The position numbers and the translations under genes were made by a program. A stretch of 51,284 nucleotides of DNA from a virus. Every line of letters starts with the position of its first letter. Position 1 is the first letter of the stretch. The stretch covers positions 1-51,284 of IMG/VR virus record IMGVR_UViG_3300005518_000018; one strand, given 5' to 3'. Of this stretch, positions 23,597 through 32,807 are shown piece by piece. Under the pieces are notes generated by a model. It worked only from the letters and a program-made list of their open reading frames with translations. It was not told the origin of the DNA and searched no databases.

Positions 23597-24483
23597 TGGC
23601 GTTCACGGCGAAACAACTTCGCGTGACGCTGGTACTCGACGGCGATGCGGCCGTATTCCCCGGCACGAACTCGAACACACTCATAATCGACCGGCTTCGG
23701 ATCGTTGCGCGTGTGCAGGCTGTTGCGCGCCTCGCGACGCAATGCGAGCTGAAAATATTCGGCATGCGTCAGGAAGACATGAACGCGTTGACGGTCGTGT
23801 GGGCGAACCCGACCGCCATCCTTCGGCATACGGTGATACTCGAAGCTAACAACACGGGCAAGGCCGACGGTTGGGTGCAAGTATTCGTCGGCAACTTCAA
23901 AGAGGCGCAACCCGAGTATAGCGCGCAGCCGAACGTATCGTTTTTGATTCTGGCCGTTACGGCGTTGTTCCACAAGATTAACCCCGTACCGCCAACCTCT
24001 TTTACGGAACAGTCGGATATAGGCGCAATCGCTGGCGATATTGTCGAGCGTATGGGCGAGCCGTGGACGCTCACCGTAGCGGACGGCTCTAACGACGTTG
24101 TGTTGAGCAATCAATACCTGTGCGGCACGCTATGGGATCAGCTCGCGCAAGCCTGTCAGGCCGCGCATTGCGACTTCTACGTGCAAGGTAACGAGGTACT
24201 GATTACGCCGAATAATCAACCGCGCTCATCATTGCCCACCGTCGTACTCTCGCCGACCTCGGGGCTTATCGGCTTTCCGATGTTCGAGGCGGCCGGGCTC
24301 AACGTGTCGGCGCTGTTCGATCCGGCTTTCCAGTGCGGCGCGGCTATCGAGATAAAGGACGCCACGCCCGCGAATGCGGTTGGGCGTTGGTATCCGTTCG
24401 CCATGTTCCACGAACTCGAAAGCATCAACCCCAATGGTCGATGGTTCACGAGCTTGCGCTGTCTGAAGGTGATCGTGTCATGA
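23596..24483 (+). CDS. Baseplate hub protein
   Basis: 295 aa. Position between plug and spike, with beta-rich hub sequence (LIIDRLRIVARVQAVARLAT, FVGNFKEAQPEYSAQPNVSF), indicates a gp27/gpD/gp44-like hub that links tube to spike. The C-terminal WYPFAMFHELESINPNGRWF followed by TSLRCLKVIVS is typical of short hub proteins of this phage group. The end overlaps the spike ATG (ATGA). Confidence 0.75.
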   Translation: MAFTAKQLRVTLVLDGDAAVFPGTNSNTLIIDRLRIVARVQAVARLATQCELKIFGMRQEDMNALTVVWANPTAILRHTVILEANNTGKADGWVQVFVGNFKEAQPEYSAQPNVSFLILAVTALFHKINPVPPTSFTEQSDIGAIAGDIVERMGEPWTLTVADGSNDVVLSNQYLCGTLWDQLAQACQAAHCDFYVQGNEVLITPNNQPRSSLPTVVLSPTSGLIGFPMFEAAGLNVSALFDPAFQCGAAIEIKDATPANAVGRWYPFAMFHELESINPNGRWFTSLRCLKVIVS

Positions 24484-25232
24484 CCGCCTCGACGAACCAA
24501 CAGCCGCGCGACGTAGCGACCGAATACGGTACGATTCAATTCGTTGTCGGGCAGCTCATGCTAGGCATGGCTACCGCAACGCTCGTGCGTGTCATGGCGT
24601 GCACGAATGAAGGCGGAGTTGCGGCCGTGGGCACCGTGGACGTGCAATTGCTCGTGGATCAAATTACGGGCGATGGCGAGACCGTGCCACACGGGACCGT
24701 TTTCAAAGCACCGTACAACCGCATTCAGGGCGGTACGTACGCCGTGATTCTCGACCCGCAACCGGGCGACATTGGCGTATGCGTGTTTGCGTCGCGTGAC
24801 ATTTCGGCCATCAAAGCCGACCCGAACGCCGCGCGTAACCGGCAGCCCATTGCAGGCGCAACACCGGGCTCGCGTCGTACGTTCTCATTGTCCGACGCAC
24901 TGTACATCGCCTCGGTGTTGAATCCCACACCGACCGACTACGTGCAATTCAACAGCGACGGCGTTCGTATCGTGTCGCCCTTGCGCGTGCGCGTGGAAAC
25001 TCCTACCGCTGAAATTATCGCCGACACCGTGGCGACGATCCAAGCGCCAACTATCAACCTCAAGGGCAACGTCGTGCAGACCGACGGTGACGTGACGATG
25101 GCTCAAGACCTCGACGTAACGGGCACCGTGACCGGCCACACCGACGTAATTGCGGATACAATCAGCGGGAAGAACCACACGCATAGCGGCGTAACGCCCG
25201 GCGGTGGCAACTCGGGGCCGCCTGTACCATGA
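24480..25232 (+). CDS. Membrane-puncturing spike, Gp138/gpV-like
   Basis: 250 aa from ATG 24480. An N-terminal OB-like domain (ATATLVRVMACTNEGGVAAV, then GTVDVQLLVDQITGDGETV) is followed by a beta-helical stalk (TPTAEIIADTVATIQAPTIN ... VVQTDGDVTMAQDLDV). The apex HTHSGVTPGGGNSG carries the His-x-His pair that binds iron in gpV/gp138 spikes. It pierces the outer membrane. Confidence 0.85.
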   Translation: MTASTNQQPRDVATEYGTIQFVVGQLMLGMATATLVRVMACTNEGGVAAVGTVDVQLLVDQITGDGETVPHGTVFKAPYNRIQGGTYAVILDPQPGDIGVCVFASRDISAIKADPNAARNRQPIAGATPGSRRTFSLSDALYIASVLNPTPTDYVQFNSDGVRIVSPLRVRVETPTAEIIADTVATIQAPTINLKGNVVQTDGDVTMAQDLDVTGTVTGHTDVIADTISGKNHTHSGVTPGGGNSGPPVP

Positions 25233-25582
25233 AGACGCTTTTGCTCGACCTCACGCAATGGGACTTGCTGCCGGATGCGGCCGGCAACATCGCATTCGCC
25301 GAAGACCCGTATGCGAAGGCGCAAGACGTGGCGAGTGCGGTGCGTACCTTTCTGGCCGAGGTCTGGTATGACGTGTCGATAGGGGTGCCTTACTTTCAAG
25401 AGATACTAGGCAAGACGCCGCCGCTAACGATGTTTCAGCAATTGATAGTGCAAACGGCTATGACGGTGCCCGGCGTGGTCTCGGCAGAGTGTACAATCAA
25501 CGCCTTTGTAGACAGGCGCGTCACTGGACAGGTGACATTCACGACAGATAACGGTCAGACCTTCACGGTGGCGCTGCAATGA
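25229..25582 (+). CDS. Baseplate wedge protein, gp25/gpW-like
   Basis: 117 aa, overlaps its neighbours by four bases on both sides. The motif FAEDPYAKAQDVASAVRTFL followed by GVPYFQEILG is that of gp25/P2 gpW-type wedge proteins with lysozyme-derived fold. Gene order spike-W-J supports the call. Confidence 0.8.
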   Translation: MKTLLLDLTQWDLLPDAAGNIAFAEDPYAKAQDVASAVRTFLAEVWYDVSIGVPYFQEILGKTPPLTMFQQLIVQTAMTVPGVVSAECTINAFVDRRVTGQVTFTTDNGQTFTVALQ

Positions 25583-26790
25583 CGACGAACGTACCCCCGG
25601 TTGAGTTCACGCCCGCCGGCCTCGTGGTGCCGCAAGAGTCCGAGATATTGGCCGGCGTACAGGCCGACTATAACGAGGCGTTCGGCGGCAACTTGAACCC
25701 TGCGTTGAACACGCCACAGGGCCAGCTCGCTTCGAGTACGGCGGCCATCGTTGCAGACGCTAACGCCGAGTTCGCCGAGTTCGTCAATCAGGTGAACCCG
25801 GACACGGCTGACGGCTTCATGCAAGACGCCATCGCCCGTATCTATTTCTTGCAGCGCTCGCCCGGTGCGCCGACCAACGTCGCGTGCCAGTGCGTCGGCA
25901 ACTTCGGGACGGTTATTCCCGTGGGCGCGCAGGCACAGGATACGAGCGGCAATCGTTACGTGTGTACTGATGGCGGTACAATCCCGGTCTCGGGAACCAT
26001 TACGCTCAATTTCGCGAACATCGTAGACGGCCCCATCCCGTGCCCCGCGAATACTCTTACGATCATCTTCCGCGCCATTCCGGGGTGGGACACGATCAAC
26101 AATGCGGCACCGGGCGTGCAAGGTCGTCTTATCGAGTCGCGCGCCGAGTTCGAGTTCCGACGAAAGAATAGCGTAGCGCTGAATGCCCACGGCTCTAAGG
26201 AAGCCATCTTTAGCGCTGTCTTTGACGTGCCCGACGTGCTCGACGTGTTCGTGACCGAGAACGTGACCAATGATCCGATTTTCGTCGGGCCGACTCTGTA
26301 CGAGTTGAAACCCCATTCGGTATACGTTGCGGTCGTTGGTGGCGCTGCGCAGGACATAGGCAACGCGATTTACACCAAAAAGGACTTGGGTTGCGACATG
26401 AACGGTAATACGACTGTTACCGTTTTCGATACGTCGTACACGCCGCCGCAACCGTCGTACATTATCACTTTCAATCGGCCGACCCCGTTGCCGATTTTCT
26501 TCCGCGTCGAGCTGACGGATTCGACTAGCCTGCCGAGCGACATTGTAGACCGCGTAAAGGCGGCCATCATTGCGCAGTTCAACGGGCTCGGCGATCAACC
26601 GCGCATCCGTATCGGCGGCCTCATCCTCGCGTCGAAGTTCTACAACGCGGTCAACACGACGGCCGAGGATGTTTCGATTTTGTCGATTCTGATTGGCGTC
26701 ACCGCTCCCGGTGCGCTTAATTCGATACTCGCGGGCATCGATCAAGCGCCGACGGTAGACGCCGATGACATTACGGTCATCCTCACATGA
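25579..26790 (+). CDS. Baseplate J-like wedge protein
   Basis: 403 aa. The family signature is clear: FTPAGLVVPQESEILAGVQA, NTPQGQLASSTAAIVAD, PDTADGFMQDAIARIYFLQR, AQDTSGNRYVCTDGG and RAEFEFRRKNSVALNAHG. gpJ/gp6-like proteins form the peripheral baseplate that triggers sheath contraction. Length is typical. Confidence 0.88.
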   Translation: MTTNVPPVEFTPAGLVVPQESEILAGVQADYNEAFGGNLNPALNTPQGQLASSTAAIVADANAEFAEFVNQVNPDTADGFMQDAIARIYFLQRSPGAPTNVACQCVGNFGTVIPVGAQAQDTSGNRYVCTDGGTIPVSGTITLNFANIVDGPIPCPANTLTIIFRAIPGWDTINNAAPGVQGRLIESRAEFEFRRKNSVALNAHGSKEAIFSAVFDVPDVLDVFVTENVTNDPIFVGPTLYELKPHSVYVAVVGGAAQDIGNAIYTKKDLGCDMNGNTTVTVFDTSYTPPQPSYIITFNRPTPLPIFFRVELTDSTSLPSDIVDRVKAAIIAQFNGLGDQPRIRIGGLILASKFYNAVNTTAEDVSILSILIGVTAPGALNSILAGIDQAPTVDADDITVILT

Positions 26791-27440
26791 TCGACGTTGA
26801 ACAGACAATTATTTCGCAGTACGCGAACTCGCCGACGTTGGTGCAGCTAATCACCAACATGAACGAGTACATAGACCCGCGCGCGAATCTCGACGCGTTC
26901 TTTAACTTCGTGTGGAACGTAGACACCGCGCAAGGCTTCGGGCTCGACATTTGGGGCAACATCGTCGGCGTCGGCCGCTTGCTGCAAATACCCGGCAATG
27001 ACCCTATCGTCGGCTTCGACAATCCGAGCTTCCCGAAAGACTGGTATCCCATGAGCGAAGGTCGCTTCGCTATCGAAGGCGAAGTTACGACCGCGTTCGA
27101 GTTGGCCGACGACGCGTACCGGGTGCTCATCCTGACGAAAGCGCTAGCGAACATCATTACGACCACGGGGCCGGCAATGAACCAGCTTTTGCGCAACATG
27201 TTTCCCGGCCGTGGGCGTGCGTTCGTTCGTGACCTCGGCGGCATGGCGATGCAGTTCGTTTTTAACTTTCGCCTTAGCACGGTCGAGTACGCTATTCTGA
27301 CGCAATCGGGCGCGCTGCCGCACCCGGCGGGCGTGTTCTATTCGGTTGTCGTGATCCCCGGCGGCCTGTTCGGCTTCCAAGGGTACACAGGCGCGCTACC
27401 GTTCAACTTCGGCGTATTTAATTCGAGGCCAGCAATATAA
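26787..27440 (+). CDS. Baseplate protein, DUF2612
   Basis: 217 aa. Matches the DUF2612 layout found after gpJ in place of gpI: LVQLITNMNEYIDPRANLDA, FFNFVWNVDTAQGFGLDIWG and NIVGVGR, then FELADDAYRVLILTKALANI. It links wedge and tail fibres. The end overlaps the fibre ATG (TAATG). Confidence 0.82.
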   Translation: MIDVEQTIISQYANSPTLVQLITNMNEYIDPRANLDAFFNFVWNVDTAQGFGLDIWGNIVGVGRLLQIPGNDPIVGFDNPSFPKDWYPMSEGRFAIEGEVTTAFELADDAYRVLILTKALANIITTTGPAMNQLLRNMFPGRGRAFVRDLGGMAMQFVFNFRLSTVEYAILTQSGALPHPAGVFYSVVVIPGGLFGFQGYTGALPFNFGVFNSRPAI

Positions 27441-28831
27441 TGGGCGCACCATACCCGACAACGATCCCCGAAGCGTTCGCTATCGACGCCGATCCGTCGC
27501 GCCGTAACGTCATTCCAGACACGACGGCGAACCCGCAGCGTGCGTCATGGTCGCTCGGCTTCCCGCCGCAGACCATGACGCCAATCATTGCGGGCGGCAA
27601 GCCAATGCTCGGCCCCGACATGAACGGCACGTTGTACGCGCTGTCGTCGCATACGTTCTATCAACAGACGGGCCAGCCGTACCGATGGAACGCCGACGTA
27701 CTCGTGGCGCTCGGTACGGGCTACGCGGCCGGCACGTTGCTCGGTTCGAGTGCTGCGGTCGTGCTGCCGAACACCGGCCCGACGCTATGGATGAATCTTG
27801 TAGAGGGCAACATTACCGACCCCGACGGCGGCGGTGCGGCAGGTTGGGTGCCTCTATTCTCGTACGGCCTTACGGTCATGCCACCGACCAACGGCGGCGT
27901 CGTTACGCTGTCCGTGGCGCAGGCAGCTAAACCCGTAATCGTGATAAGCGGCGTGCTCGTGGGCAACCTGCAACTCGTGTTGCCTAACGAGCTGCGACGT
28001 TGGCTCATCGTCAATACGACTACAGGCGGTTTCGCCACGACTGCGAAAACGGCGGCCGGCTCGGGTGTCAACATTCCGCAGGGCGGCTTTAACGCACCTG
28101 TTGAGGTGTACGGCGACGGCACGAACCTCTACCCGGTCGTTGCGCCGGTCAATCTGCCAATCGACGTTGCGCCGACGCCGAACACCATCGCGTTGCGGTC
28201 GAATAACGGTTATCTGTTCGCTACGTATCTGAATCAGAACAGCCCGCTAGAAAATTTCAGCATCAACGAAGTGTTCGCGGGTGTCGGTGACGGCTACTTG
28301 CGCAAGATCAACCGCACCAACTTTGCGGCGAACTTCCTGTTGTCGTGGTTCGCGGGACAGGTGGCCGATGCGCAGGTGCCTCTCTCGGCGGTGAATCAGT
28401 ATCGGGGCACCATCCTCGACAATTCAGCGCTCACGGGAACGCCCACGGCGCCCACGCCGCCGGCCGGTGACAGCTCGGCACGCGTCGCTACTACGGCGTT
28501 CGTGACCGGCACCAATATCGGAGTCGTGCACGCGCAGAACGGGCAGTTGACCATACCGAACTCGTCGGGCAATCCTCTCATCATCAAATGGGGTTTTGCC
28601 GTCGGCCCCGGCGGTGGCGGCGCGTTCACGTTCGCGTATCCGCAAGGCGCGTTCCCGAACAACGCCTATGCCGGCTACATGAATACGGCTTGGCGCAACG
28701 GCTCGGGCTCGAATGCGCTAAACTTCGTCGGTCAGGTGCAGCTCGCTACAATGAGCGTCGTTGCGGATCAAGCGCAGTTCGGCCCGTTCGCCGGCTTCGC
28801 GAATTGCTTTTGGCTCGCCATCGGAGATTGA
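27440..28831 (+). CDS. Tail fibre protein, 463 aa
   Basis: Begins with a baseplate-attachment region (KPMLGPDMNGTLYALSSHTF). The middle is beta-rich. Residues about 330-360 hold the fibre linker SALTGTPTAPTPPAGDSSAR then VATTAFV. The last 90 residues (LIIKWGFAVGPGGGGAFTFA ... NCFWLAIGD) are the gp53-like C-terminal receptor-binding domain. It probably determines host range. Confidence 0.83.
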   Translation: MGAPYPTTIPEAFAIDADPSRRNVIPDTTANPQRASWSLGFPPQTMTPIIAGGKPMLGPDMNGTLYALSSHTFYQQTGQPYRWNADVLVALGTGYAAGTLLGSSAAVVLPNTGPTLWMNLVEGNITDPDGGGAAGWVPLFSYGLTVMPPTNGGVVTLSVAQAAKPVIVISGVLVGNLQLVLPNELRRWLIVNTTTGGFATTAKTAAGSGVNIPQGGFNAPVEVYGDGTNLYPVVAPVNLPIDVAPTPNTIALRSNNGYLFATYLNQNSPLENFSINEVFAGVGDGYLRKINRTNFAANFLLSWFAGQVADAQVPLSAVNQYRGTILDNSALTGTPTAPTPPAGDSSARVATTAFVTGTNIGVVHAQNGQLTIPNSSGNPLIIKWGFAVGPGGGGAFTFAYPQGAFPNNAYAGYMNTAWRNGSGSNALNFVGQVQLATMSVVADQAQFGPFAGFANCFWLAIGD

Positions 28832-28837
28832 TACATC

Positions 28838-29587
28838 ATGAGCGGCGTACCTGCCCCCCTTTATCCGGTTGTCCGCGCGTTCGGTAACGACGCAATCCCG
28901 CCGACGGATGCGGGCGGCGCAACGCTTCCTATCCCGGTCGCGTCACAGGTTGGCGTGCTCGTGGGCGCGGCGAGCTTTGAGGATGGTTTCCCCGCTGCGA
29001 CCATGAGCGACCCCGAGGCCGGCGGTATCCCACCGTACGGTCAGGACATGAACGGTTTGTTGTTCATGCTGTCGCAGTACGCCGCGTTGATACAGGCCGG
29101 ACAGACCGCGCCGTATAATGCGGCGGCGGTGGCGGCGTTCGCAGGCTACAAGGTCGGCGCTATCGTTCAGGGCGTCGCTGACCCTTCGCAGTTCTTCTAT
29201 AACATCGTTGACGGGAACAGCAACGACCCCGAGGTGCTAGATACGGGGTGGGTTGCGTTCTCGCCTTTGGCTGCGCCAACATTGGTACAGACGCCCGCCG
29301 CGTTGCCTGCGGGTGCTACCAATGATTTACCTGTCAGCTCGCGCACCGGGTTTATCGACTTGGCCGCCAATGCTGCCGGCTCGGACTTGACCGGGTTTGC
29401 GGGTGGCTTCAATGGTCAGATAATCGTCGCGACCAATGTAAGCGTCAATCCGCTGACCTTCAAAGCGCTGACGGGCTCGGCGGCGGGTAATCAATTTCGC
29501 TTGCCGGCAGATATAACCGTTTTTCAGTACGGCAATTTGACCTTCCGAAAGTCAACGGCTCTTAACGTATGGGTGCCAATGTCATGA
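28838..29587 (+). CDS. Second tail fibre / fibre-base protein, 249 aa
   Basis: Shares its N-terminal attachment motif with the upstream fibre (GIPPYGQDMNGLLFMLSQYA against GPDMNGTLYALSSHTF). The C-terminal 110 residues form a beta domain (FIDLAANAAGSDLTGFAGGF ... QYGNLTFRKSTALNVWVPMS) that may be a second adhesin or chaperone-like tip. The stop overlaps the start of the next gene (ATGA). Confidence 0.7.
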   Translation: MSGVPAPLYPVVRAFGNDAIPPTDAGGATLPIPVASQVGVLVGAASFEDGFPAATMSDPEAGGIPPYGQDMNGLLFMLSQYAALIQAGQTAPYNAAAVAAFAGYKVGAIVQGVADPSQFFYNIVDGNSNDPEVLDTGWVAFSPLAAPTLVQTPAALPAGATNDLPVSSRTGFIDLAANAAGSDLTGFAGGFNGQIIVATNVSVNPLTFKALTGSAAGNQFRLPADITVFQYGNLTFRKSTALNVWVPMS

Positions 29588-31305
29588 TTACTTCAACTCG
29601 CCGCGCGTACGTCGCGCTCGGTGTCGTGCTGGCGGCTATCGCGCTGCCGGTACTCGCCGCTACCTTTAACCTGTTCTCGCCTGCGGCCGGCATTCTCAAG
29701 GGCAACCCCTCGACGTATGTCACGACGGCGGCAACGTCGGCCGATGTTGTCGCGACCTTTTCGGGCGGCGCGGGTTGCACGGGTACAAACTATCTCGCGG
29801 CAAATGGAACGTGTCAGACGGCGGCGACTACTACAGTTCCCGGCGGTGCTACAACTCAAATTCAGTACAACAACGCGGGCGCGTTTGCGGGCTCGTCTGA
29901 CCTCGCATGGCAGAACGGAAGCCGAACGCTCAACATCGGCGCGACGGGCAACGCTCTTATAGAGCCTGTATCAAATTCGGGTACGGGGCGTTTCCTTACG
30001 ATTCGCAGCGGCGCAAGCTCGCTAGCCGGTAGTCAGGGCGGTGCGCTCGACATTCGAGCGGGTGCGAGCAACGGCAGCGGCAACGGCGCGTCGGCCACCT
30101 TTACAGGCGGCCTCGGCGGTTCTACGGGTCAAGGCGGTGCGGCCTTCCTCGTCGGCGGTCCCGGCGGCACTACATCCGGCAATGCCGGCAGCGTGCAGGT
30201 AAACGGCGGCACGCCGACCGATGGCAACGGCGGCGACGTACAGGTGCTCGGTTCCGATGGCGCGGGCACCAACCGCAACGGCGGCAGCGTTACGCTATTC
30301 GCGGGCGCGGCGACAGGTTCGGGCACGCTCGGGCAAATTTCGTTGCAGGGCGGTCGCGGTGTCATCGCCGGGGCTCCCACGGGCGGCGCGCAGGGCGTGG
30401 GCACGATCAACGCTACGGGGCTGTTCGTCAATGGCGTGGCGGTCGGCGGTGCGACGGCGGGCGCTAACCCCACAGCGTCGGTCGGTCTTACGGCGGTGAA
30501 TGGCGTCGCTACGACTTTCTTGCGTAGCGATGGCGCACCCGCGCTATCGCAATCCATCTCACCGACGTGGAGCGGTACGCACACGTTCAGCAACGCGCCC
30601 GTCGTCAATGTTACGAGCGGCTTCAATCTGCTAAGCCTCTCGGGTAACGTCGCGAACGGCAACGGCATACGCATTATCGAGACAGGTGTACAGGACCGAG
30701 GTTACCTCGGGTTCGGTTCGAGTACGTGCGTAGGCGGAACGAATCCGGTGTTGTGTCTTGCGCCCGGTGCAAGCGGCTCGGTTGCAATCGGCAACGCTGG
30801 CGGCTCGACCATCAACACGACGTTCGGCGGCTCGGGCGGCTTGGTCGTAGGTGCAGCGACCGGCGGCAATCAGGGTGCCGGCACGGTCAACGCTACGGGG
30901 TTGTTCGTAAACGGTACAGCCGTCGGCGCTTCAACGACAGCTTCGACGACGTTCACAATGGGCGGGTGCAGCGCAGGCACTACAGGGTCGGTCAACTTCT
31001 ACAAAATCGGCAAGCAAGTACAGGTAATGTGGCAGAACCGTACTTGCACCTCGACGGGCGGTACGCAATTGCTGTTGGCCTTCACGTATCCCGCAGGCTA
31101 CGAGCCGAACATAAACAACTTGCAATCGGCCGCAGTCATTACCAACAACAATATCGAAGTCTTGGGAAAAGTGATTTTCAGCACCTCGACATGCGGCGGC
31201 GGCATCTGCTTTCAGGTTGTGCCGAGCACGACGTTTACGGGCACCGTGGGCAACTATGGCGTCGGCAACGGCGTATACGGCACCGCCTCGTACAACACGA
31301 ACTAA
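29584..31305 (+). CDS. Signal-peptide-bearing Gly-rich fibre-like protein, 573 aa
   Basis: From ATG 29584. Residues 1-28 look like a signal peptide or membrane anchor (TRRAYVALGVVLAAIALPVL then AA). Residues 60-300 are Gly/Asn repeats (GNGGDVQVLGSDGAGTNRNG) similar at protein and DNA level to the 6157-7242 gene. Fibre-type linkers follow, including duplicated NATGLFVNGVAVG / NATGLFVNGTAVG. The last 110 residues are a Cys-containing beta-sandwich (FTMGGCSAGTTGSVNFYKIG, then KQVQVMWQNRTC). Likely a tail spike or adhesin, although the export signal is unexplained. Confidence 0.7.
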   Translation: MITSTRRAYVALGVVLAAIALPVLAATFNLFSPAAGILKGNPSTYVTTAATSADVVATFSGGAGCTGTNYLAANGTCQTAATTTVPGGATTQIQYNNAGAFAGSSDLAWQNGSRTLNIGATGNALIEPVSNSGTGRFLTIRSGASSLAGSQGGALDIRAGASNGSGNGASATFTGGLGGSTGQGGAAFLVGGPGGTTSGNAGSVQVNGGTPTDGNGGDVQVLGSDGAGTNRNGGSVTLFAGAATGSGTLGQISLQGGRGVIAGAPTGGAQGVGTINATGLFVNGVAVGGATAGANPTASVGLTAVNGVATTFLRSDGAPALSQSISPTWSGTHTFSNAPVVNVTSGFNLLSLSGNVANGNGIRIIETGVQDRGYLGFGSSTCVGGTNPVLCLAPGASGSVAIGNAGGSTINTTFGGSGGLVVGAATGGNQGAGTVNATGLFVNGTAVGASTTASTTFTMGGCSAGTTGSVNFYKIGKQVQVMWQNRTCTSTGGTQLLLAFTYPAGYEPNINNLQSAAVITNNNIEVLGKVIFSTSTCGGGICFQVVPSTTFTGTVGNYGVGNGVYGTASYNTN

Positions 31306-31368
31306 ATGAACGCTCGCGAGCTGCACCTTGACCGGCTTCAAATTCGATATAACCTGTACCGGGTCTAA
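31306..31368 (+). CDS. Possible leader peptide, 20 aa
   Basis: ATG follows the fibre TAA stop with no gap and the ORF ends five bases before the holin ATG. It encodes MNARELHLDRLQIRYNLYRV. It may only serve to couple translation into the lysis genes. Support is positional only. Confidence 0.3.
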   Translation: MNARELHLDRLQIRYNLYRV

Positions 31369-31373
31369 ACCCA

Positions 31374-31601
31374 ATGTCTGCAACCCTGACAGTAGACGAG
31401 ATGAACGAAATACAAAGAGACCTCGGGCGGCTCGAAGGGACCGTTGAAGCGCAGGGGGCGAAGCTCGACGTGCAAGGCGAGAAAATAGACCGCATCCTAG
31501 CCTTTCAAGAGCAACAGCGGGGCGCGATGCGCCTCGGGATGATCGCAGCAACGGCACTCGGCGCGCTCGCGGGTTTCGTTGCTTCGCTCTTCAAGCCGTG
31601 A
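31374..31601 (+). CDS. Holin-like protein, XhlA type
   Basis: 75 aa: residues 8-48 form a charged coiled coil (MNEIQRDLGRLEGTVEAQGA) and residues 52-72 one transmembrane helix (LGMIAATALGALAGFVASLF). This coiled coil-then-membrane order is that of XhlA-like holin components. It lies directly before the endolysin, whose GTG start overlaps its stop (GTGA). Confidence 0.7.
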   Translation: MSATLTVDEMNEIQRDLGRLEGTVEAQGAKLDVQGEKIDRILAFQEQQRGAMRLGMIAATALGALAGFVASLFKP

Positions 31602-32080
31602 ACCCGCCGCAGGTTCGCGAGTACATCGTACGCCCGGCGCTGCAACGCATCGGGCTATGGTCGCCGGCCGCTGAAGTTCTCGTTTACGGTACAGGGCTCG
31701 TCGAGTCGGACGGCTACAGATGGCTTGACCAGACGACGCCCGGCCCCGGCCCGGCGTACGGCCCTTGGCAGATGGAAGAGCCAACGCACGACGATATATG
31801 GCTGCGGTACTTGATCGGGCAAACCGACCTCGCCGACACGCTCTTGCGCATGGCCGGCTACGGCATCGTCACGAAGCCCCCGGTGCTCGCGTTGCACGGC
31901 AACCTCTTTTACGGTGCTGCCATGTGCCGGGTACATTACCGACGCGTGAAGCCGGCGTTGCCTGCGGCAGACGACCCGGCGGGCATGGCGGCGTACTGGA
32001 AACAGCACTACAACACGCCGGCCGGCGCTGGTACTATCGCAAAGGCAATACCCTACTTTCGTCAGGCGGTCGCACCATGA
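31598..32080 (+). CDS. Endolysin, lysozyme/transglycosylase-like
   Basis: 160 aa, no signal peptide, so export needs the holin. The motif GTGLVESDGYRWLDQT contains the expected catalytic Glu, followed by AYGPWQMEEPTHDDIW, a pattern seen in phage muramidase/transglycosylase-like lysins. Length fits a single catalytic domain. Placement between holin-like and spanin-like genes supports the call. Confidence 0.72.
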   Translation: MNPPQVREYIVRPALQRIGLWSPAAEVLVYGTGLVESDGYRWLDQTTPGPGPAYGPWQMEEPTHDDIWLRYLIGQTDLADTLLRMAGYGIVTKPPVLALHGNLFYGAAMCRVHYRRVKPALPAADDPAGMAAYWKQHYNTPAGAGTIAKAIPYFRQAVAP

Positions 32081-32784
32081 ACATTCCCGTATGGAAAGAA
32101 CACGGCACAAAGCTACTCGGCGCGCTCGGTGCGATTGCCGGCGGCCTCGCCATGTACCTCACACCCGAACAGCTCGTTTCGTTGCTCGGTGCGAAGGGGC
32201 CGGGCGCGGTGCTACTTGCGGGCGGCGTCCTGACATACCTGCGCGGCCTGCAAAATTCGGGCAAGGTGCCGGGCGGTCCTGCCCCGCCAGCCGACCCGCC
32301 GAGCACGGCCAAAAGCCATTGGCTCGTGGGCATGCTCGTCGCGGTGCTCGCGCTCGTGGGGCTGTTCGGCTGCGCCACGAAGCCCACGCCAACGCAACAG
32401 CTCGGGCTCGACGCGCTCACCTCGGCGGCCGTTTCGATTACCGTGCAGCGTGACTCGTCCGACCCGGCCGTATGGGCGAAGCGAGCGCGGCTCATCCTGT
32501 CGGTGGCGCATCAGCTCGAACCGCTCGCGACCGACGAGGCGGTCAGCGTGCCGGCGCTCGCGGCGGCCGTTGGGCCGTTGCTGGATCAGGCAAAGCTCGC
32601 CCCGGCCGAGCGGATCGCGGCGAACACCCTCGTAACGGCGCTCGCGACCGTGATCGATGCGAACACCAACCCGGACAACCCCACGGCTGCCACGGTGGCC
32701 GCTGTGCTGGCCTCGGCCATTCGGGCGGCCTCGGTGTACGCGCCGCTTGGCGGCCCCGAGGCTTCGCCCTTGACGATTTTCTGA
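32077..32784 (+). CDS. Lysis-region membrane lipoprotein-like fusion, 235 aa
   Basis: ATG overlaps the endolysin stop (ATGA). Residues 10-55 hold a hydrophobic holin-like region (LLGALGAIAGGLAMYL; GAVLLAGGVLTYL). A Pro-rich linker leads to a second hydrophobic segment (WLVGMLVAVLALVGLFGCAT) ending in a lipobox-like LFGC. The C-terminal 125 residues are Ala-rich helices. It could be a holin-lipoprotein fusion or a unimolecular spanin variant; internal initiation at the ATG before LVAVLALVGLFGC would give a normal lipoprotein. Confidence 0.55.
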   Translation: MNIPVWKEHGTKLLGALGAIAGGLAMYLTPEQLVSLLGAKGPGAVLLAGGVLTYLRGLQNSGKVPGGPAPPADPPSTAKSHWLVGMLVAVLALVGLFGCATKPTPTQQLGLDALTSAAVSITVQRDSSDPAVWAKRARLILSVAHQLEPLATDEAVSVPALAAAVGPLLDQAKLAPAERIAANTLVTALATVIDANTNPDNPTAATVAAVLASAIRAASVYAPLGGPEASPLTIF

Positions 32785-32807
32785 ACCCACCCGAAGGAAC
32801 CTTTGAT

